Counted from the first letter of the stretch, positions 10,839 to 22,847 are shown. The stretch is DNA of 46,971 bases from Ciona intestinalis (GCF_000224145.3 NW_004190346.2:1-46971); one strand, 5' to 3'. A program made the numbers and translations. Notes: generated by a model from the letters alone, not told the origin.

Positions 10839-10910
10839 GTAAGGCCGTACATGAAAACTTCATTTACTCGGAGCAGTTTAAGCGACAACGTAGTGTAACT
10901 AAAGCACACG

Positions 10911-11564
10911 ATGATCAACTATTCATCTAAACGCGAGATTGGGAGACTTGGTTTACTTGTAGTTTTATCTGTTTACAGCTCGGTCACGGTTCGTTCGGCA
11001 CCGTTATATGGGGGAAATATGGAGAAGCAGCAAGAGCAACGAAGGGGATTACTATGCGCGCTAACAAGATGCTGCGGATGCAGTGTTAGAAATAAAAGAT
11101 CGACCGACTTTGTAAGTTACGAGGCTGAGGTTTCCGTGCAGTTGGACGGCCGCAAGTGGTGGCCACAGGCAATGTACAAGGGGCGGCGGATACGAACCTC
11201 TATTGAGGTTGTACCTCGAAGGTGGACGATTTGGAAACGTGAGACTTCGTATATATTTGGGGTAGCGAGCATTGCAACAGGGCAATACCATTTCCTGCAC
11301 ATAAAGCATAAAAGGAACCGACACCGGATCGTGTTGACCGCGCCAATGCCGCCACCGACAGCGGCGACGATTCAAGAGAATGACAGTCGGTTGTTTCACC
11401 GCGTATGGGACAATTTGAAACAAATGTATTTATTCCACCATATAAGTACAGGGCTGTACATAGGTGAATACTTCAACCCGACCCTTAACAGCCCGGGCAC
11501 CTTACGACCGGTCCGCACCTCCACGGAAGCGGTCGGATTCGTAGTCAACTCAACCTTCCAATAA
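10911..11564 (+). CDS. secreted divergent FGF-like (beta-trefoil) protein, single exon
   Basis: Intronless, 217 residues, with a TATA box before it and AATAAA at 11738-11743 after it. Residues about 12-29 form a signal peptide (LGLLVVLSVYSSVTVRSAP). A Cys-rich basic stretch follows (LLCALTRCCGCSVRNKRS), then about 140 residues with an FGF-type periodicity: AMYKGRRIRTSIEVVP, IFGVASIATGQYHFLHIKHK, RLFHRVWDNLKQMYLFHH, ISTGLYIGEYFNP, RPVRTSTEAVGFVV. Spacing of the G-x-Y repeats and the final R-P...A-x-x-F fit the FGF core, but identity is low and family FGFs usually have introns. It could be the ascidian divergent FGF-like gene, a retrocopy, or another beta-trefoil cytokine. Role inferred as an extracellular ligand. 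Confidence 0.5.
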   Translation: MINYSSKREIGRLGLLVVLSVYSSVTVRSAPLYGGNMEKQQEQRRGLLCALTRCCGCSVRNKRSTDFVSYEAEVSVQLDGRKWWPQAMYKGRRIRTSIEVVPRRWTIWKRETSYIFGVASIATGQYHFLHIKHKRNRHRIVLTAPMPPPTAATIQENDSRLFHRVWDNLKQMYLFHHISTGLYIGEYFNPTLNSPGTLRPVRTSTEAVGFVVNSTFQ

Positions 11565-11737
11565 GTCGGTGCAAGATCATATATTTTTACATGAAATTAT
11601 TTTTTTCCTTTTTACCGTTGATCGTACACCGTAGCCACCCCGGGACAGGTGCCCCCCCAACCCACTGCCCTATATTACCCACTGTAATTATCGTCAAGTG
11701 TTTGTTTTATATTTATTTATTGCCGCATTGTTTATTA

Positions 11738-11743
11738 AATAAA
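11738..11743 (+). terminator. polyadenylation signal of FGF-like gene
   Basis: AATAAA followed by a GT-rich stretch (GTTTTACACGTGTGTCTTTTTG), 174 bases past the stop. Confidence 0.6.
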
Positions 11744-14021
11744 ATGTCAATATTGTTTTACACGTGTGTCTTTTTGCGTGATTAATGACGTCATGTTGCC
11801 GTCGTTTCGGTTGAATAATTACTACGTCACAATATAAACTGTTAAGTCATCATGTGGTCACGTGGTACGCGGAATAATGATTGTGATTTCACACTTTCAC
11901 TGTTACGTCATAGAAACGGATGCTTGCTTCCGCTTTAGCGCACGCGATGTCAATTGTCAATATAAGTGTGACGTCACAGAGGAGTAAACAACTTGACTGT
12001 TATGAAACAAACAAATTATTTTGGCAAATATTGGAAAAAATGTTACGTAAACAATAAAGTTTGTGTTATAAAAAACAGTGTTGTTTCTTTATTATTTCGC
12101 AATAATGCTGCCCGCGATTTTAAAATAATTTGATTAATTGTCTCAATGCACGATCGTATAATCTGCTGTGAGGTAACAATAGGACAACATATATACGGTT
12201 GTGACGAGAAATAAAGGTTCAAATAGTTTAAAGAAAATTTTTAAAGTATTTATTAGTGTAGAGTGATTCATTATCCTGGTAACCCGAAACTCGTGGAAAT
12301 TCCGGAAAAATGTTCCTTAGACATATAGCGGCTCGGGCAAGAACGCACGTGTTTTATTAACTTGTGTTGCCTCTCCATACAAGGATAAATAAGTTACATT
12401 CTTAAAATCGTTCATGTTGTCGAAACTTTTTTTTAAATTTAATCGTTAGTTTGGAAAATGTTCCAGCGGTAATAGTTCCTTAAGCTGCGGGTTCGAATCC
12501 CTGCCAAGTCGCATTTCCTGCATATCGAACATTATGAAGCAATTATCGCGTGATTGGGAAATCGCCAATGAAATTAGTCAAAAACGAATTTAATATCGAG
12601 TCTATTTAGTCGTGTTTCCGTCACAATTAAAGTTGCGGGTGAACAAACGTCGATTTATTTGCAGGTTTGGTGTGGGGTGACGTCACCGCCACAACGAAGA
12701 CAAACATTTGCATATAAACATCACGTATTTTATTTAATAGGATTAGGATAATATTTATCATTATGAGCTAAAACGCTTTCATGGACTTCCAACACCGGGG
12801 GTTTCCCTCTAACACGCTACATGATGTGTCTCACGTGACTCCCCATTTACACGGCCAACTATACTTGTATATGAATAAACATGTTATGCACTTTAGGAAT
12901 ATTATGTAAATTAAGGCAACCTAATGGCGTATATGAGATGAACCCATCTGCTTCTATTTGTGCAAAAATATATTTCTCATTTGATTCACGTCATCAACAA
13001 TATACACTGTCTAAAAATTGTCACAGATTTTCCGATCTATTTTTACCCAACATACAAGGATACACGTCAAAAGCATTTTATTATGACGTCACTTTTAACT
13101 TTCTGCATGCCTTAATCCACACATCCGGGGTTTTTACGCCGAAGCGCATTCAGCACCAGCAACGACGAAAAAGTGAGGCAATTTCTTAAACGACCTGACG
13201 TCATAAACGAAAACATTTCTCGAACAACTGTCGCTTATTTTTAGAGGCGTAACTAAAAAAGTTTTTATGACGTAACATGGAAACCTGTTGTCTTTGTATC
13301 TTCGGGCGCCCTTAGAAGAACTGACTTTATTAATAGATTAATTGGTAACATCCTATGTGACGTTTTATTGAGAAAAAGATAAATTTATTTACTCGGTACA
13401 ACGTGATCATGACGTCATTCCTGTGACGTCATGACGGTGTCAAAATCTTTACGTCCGGTTGCTGCGTGGTCACGCAACGGTGCGTCAAATTACGCATAGA
13501 GTTATTTTAGTTTTATGCAGAAAGAATAAAATTCTATATTGGCTTCTTCCGTTGTCGTGACTTGAGGATGGATGCTTGTATAGATGCGAGCACGAGACTG
13601 TAGCTCGTGGGGTTGCGTGCTTGTTATTATGTTAATAGAAATACATTTTTAGCATCGTTAGAACGGTAATATTTGGAAGAATTATTAAAGAGCAACCGTT
13701 TTTATTTTTCACCTATATTTAAAAATACTCGCAACCACGTGCATACAACACATTTTTAAGGGACCTGTTTAATTTTATTCTGGTTTAAATAAAACGAGGT
13801 TTTCGTGTGAAAAAAATGACCTGGAATTTCATACCAGGTGTCGGCTTATCTATTATGACGTAATGGAGGTTTCCAATCTCGCGACCGGCAGCGTGGGCGG
13901 GGGTTTCCCTGGGTAAATGCTTCGCGGGGTTAACAAGGTGTGTTCGTTCATGCGTACAATTTGCCCTGATTGTCCGTTCGTTTACGCTTACGGGTTATTT
14001 AAATTGTCCGCAATACAAATA

Positions 14022-14105
14022 AACAATCACCACCAAAGTTACATACATGGTAACTTGTAAGCGTGTACGATGTGTATGAAACAGAACACCCGTGTTGTAA
14101 CAAAT
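14022..14105 (+). mobile_element. SINE 3' fragment
   Basis: Plus-oriented: AATCACCACCAAAGTTACAT, GGTAACTTGTAAGCG, then GTGTATGAAACAGAACACCC. Confidence 0.75.
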
Positions 14106-14311
14106 ATCAATACCGCGCCACAAAAGCACAAAACGAGTGGCACCACTACACCCATTCAAGCGTATGATACGATGTTGGTTATGTTACACCAACGTGGCCT
14201 GCAAAGAATGAAAGACGTTTTTTTCTATTTTTACCGAAGTATAAATACGCCTGTTGCTTCCTCATGGATGCTAAACGCAGCGTCAGTTTGAGATCTCGCC
14301 GGGAAATATAT

Positions 14312-14520
14312 GTGACACATTGGTTAGCGCGGTTACCTGTCAAACGAAGATAATACGGTCTCAAGGGCCCGCCGCTGCCACCATTGTGGGCTTGTGAGTC
14401 CTTGGGCAAGACACTTAACGACAACCCAATGGTCAGTACTGAGTTTTTGTCATTCATAAAGAAAAATCACCATCAACAAAGTTACTTACACTACGTTGGC
14501 AGCCATATAAACACACTCAT
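14312..14520 (+). mobile_element. SINE 5' part with tRNA-like head
   Basis: A-box-like TTGGTTAGCGCGGTTACC, then CCACCATTGTGGGCTTGTGA and GTCCTTGGGCAAGACACTTA. The tail is absent. Confidence 0.75.
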
Positions 14521-15134
14521 GCATTGTCCACTCAGGAGGTGTTTATACGAGAAAGTTCCTAATCAATCCACTGCGAATAAAGGAAGCACAACTCCAAATA
14601 CATAACTTGGTCCCCGATGTGAAATACACGAATTCTGGTTATATTTGCTGACTTGACCAAAATTTGCCGAAACCACTGACGGACATTTTGTCAAAATCGG
14701 CGCAATTCAAAAGCGGGAAGAATATTTTTTCTGAATTTTTTTTATAAAATTAAAGTTTTGTCGATAATTCGGTGAGTTTTCTTATAAAAATATTTTGTTT
14801 GTTAAATTTATTGTATTTTGAAAATCTGGTAAACGATATTTTCATGATTTTACGCGCTTTGAAGTTTTGAAATTATTTCACGTTTTTTCCTCATTAAAGT
14901 GGTTTGAACGTATTTTATCATCTTTATTTTAATAAAAGTCTGTGTTAATAAACAAAACGTTCAAATATATATCGCAGTGGGCGTATATACCATGACTAAA
15001 AGATCCAAACATAAAATATTGGTTTATAGCTGAGAACCTTTCTTGTTGTGATAAAATACGTTAACAGTTAGTGTGACGATTCCTCACTTACAACAAAAGT
15101 AAACAATATTGTGTATTTTACCATAGAAATAAGA

Positions 15135-18100
15135 ATGAATCGATCGATGAAAGCCGAGAGTCCGATGAGTTCCGACGGGGATAAGAAGAAAGGAGGAAAG
15201 AAACGATCAAAACAGCGATCACCATCGCCAAGCGAACAAAATAAAAGAAGAAACAAGAAAGGTGGGGGGTTGTTGGGGTAAATTAACCAGCGGTATACAT
15301 GTTCAAAATTAATGGTTTAATTTTTGCAACAATGAATTATAGATTGCAAGTTTGGATGATATCATTTGCCTCCTATTAGAAAGTATGTATATATATATTT
15401 ATGTTTGGTATTTTAAATTTCACCGAAAATGACTAAATTTTACAAAAAACAAACTTTTCCACTCTGGGTTTAGTCAACCTTTTAACTGCCGCCTATTTTT
15501 GTGGTACCAGAGCGACTTTAGTTGCCGTGGGCAGTTAAAGAGTTAAACTGCGACCTATTTGTAAGATGAGGTTTAAAGTATTCATGGATTATTAAATACC
15601 CCCTCCCCCCAGGTCGACCAGGGACACCCGCATCCATGAAGAGGAAGTCGTACAAGGAGGAGGAGGACGATCTAACCAAGGATTTGGAAGATCCATCAAT
15701 TGTTCCTCATGTGGAGGAAGTTGCCGTTCCTAGACATGTAAGTGGGGGATGGGGGGTAAATAAGGGGTGGTGTGGCACCTGGGTATGATATGTATAAAAT
15801 ATCTGTCCTCTCAAAAACTTTAAGATGTTATTAGTTACAGAGTAGTTGTTGTACAAATATGCAATGGATTACTATGGTTTATGTAGAATCAAGATTTGTT
15901 TCAATCCATGTTTATATTCAGATGTATTCGAAGAAAGACATTGAAACGCAACCAATCAAAGGTGGAACGTTGCAGGAGATTGTGGAGCGAGACCAAGATT
16001 CGAATGATAATGATGAAAAGAATGGTGGGTTGTTATGATTAACACTTAGTATATGTTGATTCTTGATGTGATATTAAAATTAGCTGAACAAAAATAGACA
16101 GTAATATTAAAAATAGCTCTTATGGAAAAAAAGGTAAAATTTACTGAACTAAGTTATGCCGTCCAATGAGACATCATTGGTATAAAAAATTAATGTATTT
16201 TTAACATAAGAGATAATTCTTGTTTTAACATTATATATATATTAGGTGATGGTTCACATGAGGACACGGTGACGGAACAAACGCATCACATCATCGTGCC
16301 GAGTTATTCGGCGTGGTTTGATTATAATGCGATTCATTCTATTGAACGAAGGTGGATTTTGTTTTCTATCCTGGAGGGTTTTCTGTAGTTATAATGCTTA
16401 TACGCGAGCACGAGGTGTATGAAACAAAACACTGTATTATTACAGTTGCTGTTGCCCCGCCATGCGAGGATAAGCAAGTTACATTCACCCTTTCCCCCCA
16501 GAGCCCTCCCCGAGTTCTTCAACAACAAGAATCGTTCCAAGACACCCGAGATATACATCGCGTATCGTAACTTTATGATTGACACGTACCGGCTCAACCC
16601 GTCCGAGTATTTGAGCGCTACCGGTTGTAGAAGGAACTTAGCCGGGGATGTTTGTACTATATTAAGGTTGTTTAGTTTCATGAATTGATATTCAACACAG
16701 TTAAGTGACCGCAGTTCAACCAATCAATAATAGAAATGTAAAAATTTTTTTACCGAATATTTTGTTTAAAAGAAACCCCCAACAAACAATATACAGCCCT
16801 TTGACCCCATATATTAGCAATTTAATGTTGACTTATAGTGGCCTTACCATCAACCACCATGTATTATAAAACTTACATATTAACCCATCTTCCCCAACAG
16901 AGTCCATGCATTCCTTGAGCAGTGGGGAATGATCAATTACCAAGTAGATGGTGACAGCAAGCCATCCATGATGGGCCCGCCACCAACTTCACACTTCCAT
17001 GTTGTTGCCGATACACCATCGGGATTGCAACCTGTTGCCCCAGCTTCTAATGCAAGCCATGCACATACTATTGCTAAGTGTGATAAGGTGAGTGCATGAT
17101 GACTGGTGTACTTTGGTGTTAAGGAAAGAACTCTGGTGAGGTTCATACAGCAGCATCCCAGGTGTTGGGGTAAAACGTCAATCCTGGCCAAAGTCCCAGG
17201 ACCCATGGCGTGCCACGCAGCGGACCTCACTCATATATGTTAGAATCCATAAAATGGGATCTTTAAAATGACAACAAAAGTTCACTCCCCTATGACCTTA
17301 CTACCATAATGACATCACAACCCACCATAATTACATCACAACCCACCATAATGACATCACAACCCACCATAATGACATCACAATATTCTTCCCACAGGGC
17401 AAACCTGGTGAGAAACCATCAGCCCCCGACAGTGGGATCGGGAACAACTTCGGTTTACGGACCGATATTTACGCGACCCAACACAAGAATCAAACAGGGA
17501 AAGGTAAAACTGCAGCAGCCGCAGCGATCGCTAAACCTTGGACGGACCAAGAGGTTTTGTTGTTGTTGGAAGGATTGGAGATGTATAAGGTGATGATACA
17601 TTGATGTTAAGGTGAACCTACATGACCCATAGTGGTGCTTGTCTCATAACCAGAGTCTCCAGGTGGTGGGTTCCTGACTCGACGTTGCTATCACTGTGGG
17701 CGTATGTGTGTCCTTGGGTAAGACACTAAGGGCAATTGCTCCAACCCAGTGGTCACTAATGGGTTTTTCCAAATTATCAGTCATACATAAAACAATCACC
17801 CTAAATGCTTATGTGATGTGGTACCTTGTGATAAGGCACGAGGTGTATGGAACAGAACACCAGTGTTATAAGTTAAACGGAAGATGCCCCGCCATGCGAG
17901 GATATGTAACTTGCATGATAATATTGTGTTTTATATAAAGGATGATTGGAACAAAGTATCTGAGCACGTTGGAAGTCGAACACAAGATGAATGCATTCTA
18001 CAATTCCTTCGACTTCCTATTGAAGATCCTTATATTGAAGGTAACGCACCATCGTGTGTTGAATATGATGCAAAGGACTAACCACGAAGTCACGTTGCTG

Positions 18101-21100
18101 TACCAAGCAGTTTATATACAAGTGTGAAAGAGATCTTGTGGCAATCGTTTGTTTTGTGACCTAACCGGTTGCCAGAGGATCTCTCACACTTATAATACAC
18201 ATGGCAACAACGACATATAAGTCCACATATACAGTTTATAATACCTTATCTTTATATTGGATCACCTATATTATACCTGATATTATTTATTATACAATAT
18301 TAACACCAACCACACATCTCCAGGGTCGGTGGTAGCGAACGCAAACGCCGAAACCGACGAGGAACGAACCGTTGTGTTGGAGCAACCCATTCCATTCTCT
18401 AAGTCGGGGAATCCCGTTATGAGCACAGTCGCTTTCCTCGCTTCGGTGGTTAGCCCTCGCGTGGCAGCTGCTGCAGCGAAAGCGGCGATCGAGGAATTCT
18501 CGTCGTTAAAGGATGAAGTCCCGCAACATTATGTGGCTGCTCATGTTAAAAAGGTGGGTGGGTTGTATGGGATCGGTTGTATGGGATCGGTTGTATGGGA
18601 TCGGTTGTATGGGATCGGTTGTATGGGATCGGTTGTAGGGATCGGTTGTAGGGGATCGGTTGTATGGGATCGGTTGTATGGGATTGGTTGTATGGGATCG
18701 GTTGTAGGGGATCGGTTGTAGGGGATCGGTTGTATGTACATTGTATTCGTTAATTAATGCAAAGCTATAAACCCAACTCCACCAAGCGCTTAGTGGGGCT
18801 GAGGTATCTGTGGTGTTGTAGTGCTTTAAAGTTGAAACTGTTGTGTGTTACACATTAACTAAACCACGTTGGACAAACATTCCATGCATCCCAGGTTGTG
18901 GAAGAATCAAAGTCCGGGGTTGAAGTCGGCCCCACGTTTGGTCTCGATAAAAGTGGAATCGCTGGTGTGGAAGCAACAGGTGTATATGATGTCTATGTTA
19001 TATATATGGTGTCTATGTTGCCTGTGGTCAGTGGCACAATAGATGTTTTAAAGTCGGTGTCTCATTTGTCANNNNNNNNNNNNNNNNNNNNNNNNNNNNN
19101 NNNNNNNNNNNNNNNNNNNNNTTGTAAGGCATCGGTTGCACGGGATGGGTTGTATGGGATCGGTTGTATGGGATCGGTTGTATGGGATCGGTTGTATGGG
19201 ATCGGTTGTATGGGATCGGTTGTAGGGATCGGTTGTAGGGGATCGGTTGTATGGGATCGGTTGTATGGGATCGGTTGTATGGGATCGGTTGTATGGGATC
19301 GGTTGTAGGGATCGGTTGTAGGGGATCGGTTGTATGGGATCGGTTGTAGGGGATCGGTTGTATGGGATCGGTTGTATGGGATCGGTTGTATGGGATCGGT
19401 TGTAGGGGATCGGTTGTATGGGATCGGTTGTATGGGATCGGTTGTATGGGATCGGTTGTATGGGTTGTATGGGATCGGTTGTATGGGATCGGTTGTATGT
19501 ACATTGTATTCGTTAATTAATGCAAAGCTATAAACCCAACTCCACCAAGCGCTTAGTGGGGCTGAAGTAGCTGTGGTGTTTTAGTGCTTTAAAGTTGAAA
19601 CTGTTGTGTGTTACACATTAACTAAACCACGTTGGACAAACATTCCATGCATCCCAGGTTGTGGAAGAATCAAAGTCCGGGGTTGAAGTCGGCCCCACGT
19701 TTGGTCTCGATAAAAGTGGAATCGCTGGTGTGGAAGCAACAGGTGTATATGATGTCTATGTTATATATATGGTGTCTATGTTGCCTGTGGTCAGTGGCAC
19801 AAATAGATGTTTTAAAGTCGGTGTCTCATTTTGTCACAATGGTTAAAAATGTAAAAGATTTTGTTTAATCCCTTGCAACGGTAAAATCCAGCGTTTTATT
19901 TGAAATAAATTTTCCATGTTGGGTTTTTATAATATTTATGACAGTTATATAAGATGTTTATGTTTTTAGGCACAGACAAACCCGCTGAACCAACGGAAGA
20001 CCGTGACAACGTGAACGATGATGAAAATAAAGATGAGAAAATGGAGAGTGATGAAAAAGCTGGGGAGGAAGGAGAGGTGGGTGGTGACTATGTCCTGATG
20101 TGCAGACCTATATTCCCCGAGTGGAAGGTGGTGGAACATCTTCTGTTTCAAAGGTTGGGGTAAAGTGTCACCCCATGTACCCCTAATGTTTCTCCCATGC
20201 CTACGCAGTACATACTCTATCTCTTACTATTCAACCCCTTGTTACCTCACCCATATTGAATGGGGGCATAATTTAACATGTTGTAACAATACCCATTACC
20301 CCGCATAGAATGAAGTAAAGATTGAGCGCAAGTTACCTGAAGGCAACATCGCAACAGCTGCAGCGGCTGCCATTAGCGCTGCTGCTGTGAAAGCCAAGTA
20401 TCTCGCTCAAATCGAAGAAAGGAAAATAAAAAGTCTGGTTGCTCATCTTGTGGAAACACAGATGAAGAAATTGGAAATTAAACTCAGGTTTGTGGGGTTT
20501 AGGGGGTAACAGATTTGCATCATAGAAACTGCTAGTAGCAACATATACTTAGTAGTTTTTATATTATTGTACAACCCAGAACCCACATACACCCGATTGT
20601 AATATAACCTACGTATATTAGTTAGTTGAAGGTTTATAAAGATTATTTATCATAGTTGTTAATATGTTGGCTGGAACTTAAACTGTCTGTTGTAAAACTT
20701 TCACTGATTATTCAATGAAGGTTCAGCATATGTTGTGTGGAATATTCGTTGAAACTTCCGTTTGCTGCAAATAGGTTCAGAGAATCTAAGTGGGTGTAAC
20801 TTGTGATCATAATAAGTTTAAGAATATCGGTTCAGACAGTTGTAGTAATGTGTGCATGAGGTGGTATGCAGGTTATACATAAAGTTCGTAGCGAAGTATT
20901 TAGATATCTCTTTTATTTTGCAAGGCTGTATAAAGATAGACGTACGCAAGGTGTAAGCATTCAGATATAACATCCAGGTTGATTGGATTTATACAGATTG
21001 TAGTTTGTAATGTTCAGACATACAGTGGTTACCGCAGGTTGAATATACAGTGTATGTTCAGGTCTTTAGATGATCTCGATGAAATGTTGAGCAGAGAGAG

Positions 21101-22631
21101 AACGTTAATTGCGCTTGAGTCTCAACAGTTAGTCAAAGATCGGCAAGAATTTCTTTTTAAAGCGTCGAAGTAAGATTGTATGTTGTGGGCGTGGTGGATT
21201 GTGTGATTTGTTGTTTCATATTTATAATGCAATTTTCATCTCAAACGTTTTAAAAATTAAACCTTTAGTAGTGTCAGGGTTTTTAAATTTTTTAATTGAA
21301 TTGTATAAAAATCGTATAATACACATGGAATGTCATGTTTGTATTGAAACTGACAAGAAACCTCACGTTTAACCACCAACTGCAGGCATTTTGAGGAATT
21401 GGAAACGATCATGGAGCGCGAGCGTGAACAGCTGGAATACCAACGTCAACAATTATTACAGGAACGACAAGGTTTCTTACACGAACAAATCAAATACGCT
21501 GAAGCTAGGGCTCGACAAACACAGCAGGTTGGTGAGGTTGGAATGCTTGTATGTAAGCTAGAGGTCGTGGGTTCGAGGCTTGATGCCGCCACCATTGTGG
21601 GCTTATGTGACACTTAACGACAATTGCTCCAACCAACCCAGTGGTCACTAATGGGTTTGTCAAGAAAAAACAATTACCTACAAAGTTACATACATGGAAA
21701 CTTGTAAGCGGGCGTTTATGAAACAAAACACCTATGTTATAAGACTAAACAAATTCCATCGAATATAGTGTTGACATAACAACCAATATGCACCACAGGC
21801 GAAACAGATGACGCAAGCCCCACCCAACCAACCCCAACCAACCAACCCACTTCAGCAAGTCCATGATACCAAACAACAAGCACAGGTACCAACCAAACCT
21901 TATATACAAGTAATATCTTTTGCCGAATCTATTTAACAACTTTTTATAATCGTATAATGAAATGATTACAGTATGTTCCTCGAGATAGATACGGATGTAA
22001 CTTCGTGGGAAACTTATTTACATTTTTTCCNNNNNNNNNNNNNNNNNNNNNNNNNNNNNNNNNNNNNNNNNNNNNNNNNNCGTTGTTTTATTCACCCTGA
22101 TAAAGACGACTTGTTCAGGACCATAATTTTGTATTCGATTAATTGCCTGTTGGATTGTAAAGCAAACTATACCTGGTAGCCACATTATATAAACACATCC
22201 AGCAGGTTGGAGCCCCCCAACAACCACAATATTACGCCCAACCTAATCTTGCCAACCAACATTATCAACCACAACAATATCAAGGTTAGTATGAACGTCG
22301 TGTTTCTGCTTATCAAGGCGTTGTATATTAAATTATGCATCCATTTTAGCATATGTATAAATATAGATAATGCTACAAATCCTGTGCTTGTTCATCAAGA
22401 AGGTTTCTAGTTTTACAACCCTTAGTGCCCAGTTTACTTATATTTAGTTCAAAATTATACGAGCCTTGTCGCAAACATTAGCAAATGACCCCAATTTGGA
22501 TAACATTCATTGTACCTTTAGTTGCAGCCCCGAACTACACCAACCAACCGTTTCCCCAACCCTCTGCCCAACCTGCTTTCCGTACACAAGAAGTGGCAGA
22601 ACCTCAACAACCCGAAACTCCCCAGCAATAA
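15135..22631 (+). CDS. SMARCC: SMARCC (BAF155/BAF170/Swi3) chromatin-remodelling subunit
   Basis: Sixteen exons join in phase (702 residues): 15135-15261, 15613-15737, 15922-16024, 16246-16351, 16502-16666, 16901-17087, 17398-17589, 17941-18040, 18324-18553, 18895-18964 or its duplicate 19658-19727, 19970-20076, 20309-20487, 21386-21527, 21799-21885, 22206-22284, 22522-22631. An optional exon is at 21062-21169. The product is a scaffold of SWI/SNF (BAF) complexes in the nucleus. Domains: SWIRM at about 128-220 ([40 protein letters not shown]), SANT at about 317-365 ([40 protein letters not shown]), the [15 protein letters not shown] block, a coiled coil at about 540-625 ([20 protein letters not shown]) and a Gln/Pro-rich tail. 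The roughly 300-residue N-terminal module of animal SMARCC (MarR-like/BRCT/chromo) is not present. The acceptor TTTTACCATAG ends 8 bases before the ATG, so either the exon is internal or the message is spliced-leader trans-spliced there. Confidence 0.93.
16392..16482 (+). mobile_element. SINE tail in SMARCC intron 4
   Basis: GAGCACGAGGTGTATGAAAC to GCCATGCGAGGATAAGCAAG, ending about 20 bases before the next acceptor. Confidence 0.8.
17318..17390 (+). repeat. 19-bp tandem repeat, four units
   Basis: Unit CATAATGACATCACAACCC in the intron just before SMARCC exon 7. A similar short run (TTATGACATCACACCCTCC) lies at 7500-7550. Confidence 0.85.
17625..17920 (+). mobile_element. near full-length SINE in SMARCC intron 7
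   Basis: Degenerate tRNA-like head, then the GTCCTTGGGTAAGACACTAA core, CCAACCCAGTGGTCACTAAT, a divergent middle, and the GGCACGAGGTGTATGGAACA to GCCATGCGAGGATATG tail. Confidence 0.85.
18557..18730 (+). repeat. 14-bp minisatellite, first array
   Basis: About twelve units of GGTTGTATGGGATC with single-base variants (GTAGGGATC, GTAGGGGATC) in the intron after SMARCC exon 9. It starts within 10 bases of the donor. Confidence 0.95.
18731..19071 (+). repeat. first copy of SMARCC exon-10 segmental duplication
   Basis: Near-identical to about 19497-19834 with a handful of differences. It includes exon 10 (18895-18964) and flanking intron, and is cut by the 50-N gap on the right. Confidence 0.9.
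19123..19497 (+). repeat. 14-bp minisatellite, second array
   Basis: About 26 units of the same GGTTGTATGGGATC repeat, starting directly after the gap at 19072-19121. It is longer than the first array and has the same variant types. Confidence 0.95.
19497..19834 (+). repeat. second copy of SMARCC exon-10 segmental duplication
   Basis: Repeats 18731-19071 including an identical exon (19658-19727). This copy continues into the rest of the intron and is the one contiguous with exon 11. Confidence 0.9.
21062..21169 (+). CDS. SMARCC: SMARCC optional exon, diverged duplicate of the following exon
   Basis: A 108-nt exon bounded by TATGTTCAG and donor GTAAGA. It starts and ends in phase 2, so it can be included between 20309-20487 and 21386-21527 without a frameshift. 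Its 36 residues ([14 protein letters not shown] then [19 protein letters not shown]) align without gaps to the start of the next exon ([14 protein letters not shown] then [19 protein letters not shown]), about 12 of 36 identical and many conservative. It would lengthen the C-terminal coiled coil. If the donor is not used, TAA follows at once and gives a short isoform. Confidence 0.7.
21535..21750 (+). mobile_element. SINE in SMARCC intron
   Basis: Head with B box (GTGGGTTCGAGGCTTG), CCGCCACCATTGTGGGCTTA, a core with a small deletion, CCAACCCAGTGGTCACTAAT and a partial tail ending in AAACAAAACACC. Confidence 0.85.
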
Positions 22632-22847
22632 GCAGATATTAAGATATCTATGTTGTGTATATATATGATGTCTGAAGATACAGATATCTCATAAACTCGG
22701 GTTTAAAAAACAAGTTTCTTTCAAAAAAAAATGTTTTTTATCTTATAAACTTGGTCAAAGAAACAGATTTTTCACAAAAATACGAATGTTTTATTTAAAA
22801 TCTGCATAATACGCTTCATTATCATTGTTGTGTATCTACTAACATGG

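Larger units (their letters stand above)
11790..15100. other. 3.3-kb intergenic region
   Basis: No exon with protein similarity is visible on either strand. It holds several TGACGTCA sites (about 11786, 11969, 12678, 13085, 13197, 13410, 13425), a SINE tail scrap at 12372-12400, a B-box-like GGGTTCGAATCC near 12488, and two SINE copies at 14022-14105 and 14312-14520. I looked for the missing N-terminal SMARCC exons and found none. Confidence 0.6.

Noticed and set aside
12470..12515. tRNA-like B box (GGGTTCGAATCC)
   Set aside because: No acceptor stem, A box or cloverleaf around it; more likely a SINE head remnant.
12881..13189. 102-codon frame between the FGF-like gene and SMARCC
   Set aside because: Composition and lack of motifs fit chance; not similar to the missing SMARCC N-terminus.
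18541..19504. Long open frames on both strands through the GGTTGTATGGGATC arrays
   Set aside because: They are by-products of a stop-free tandem repeat inside an intron.
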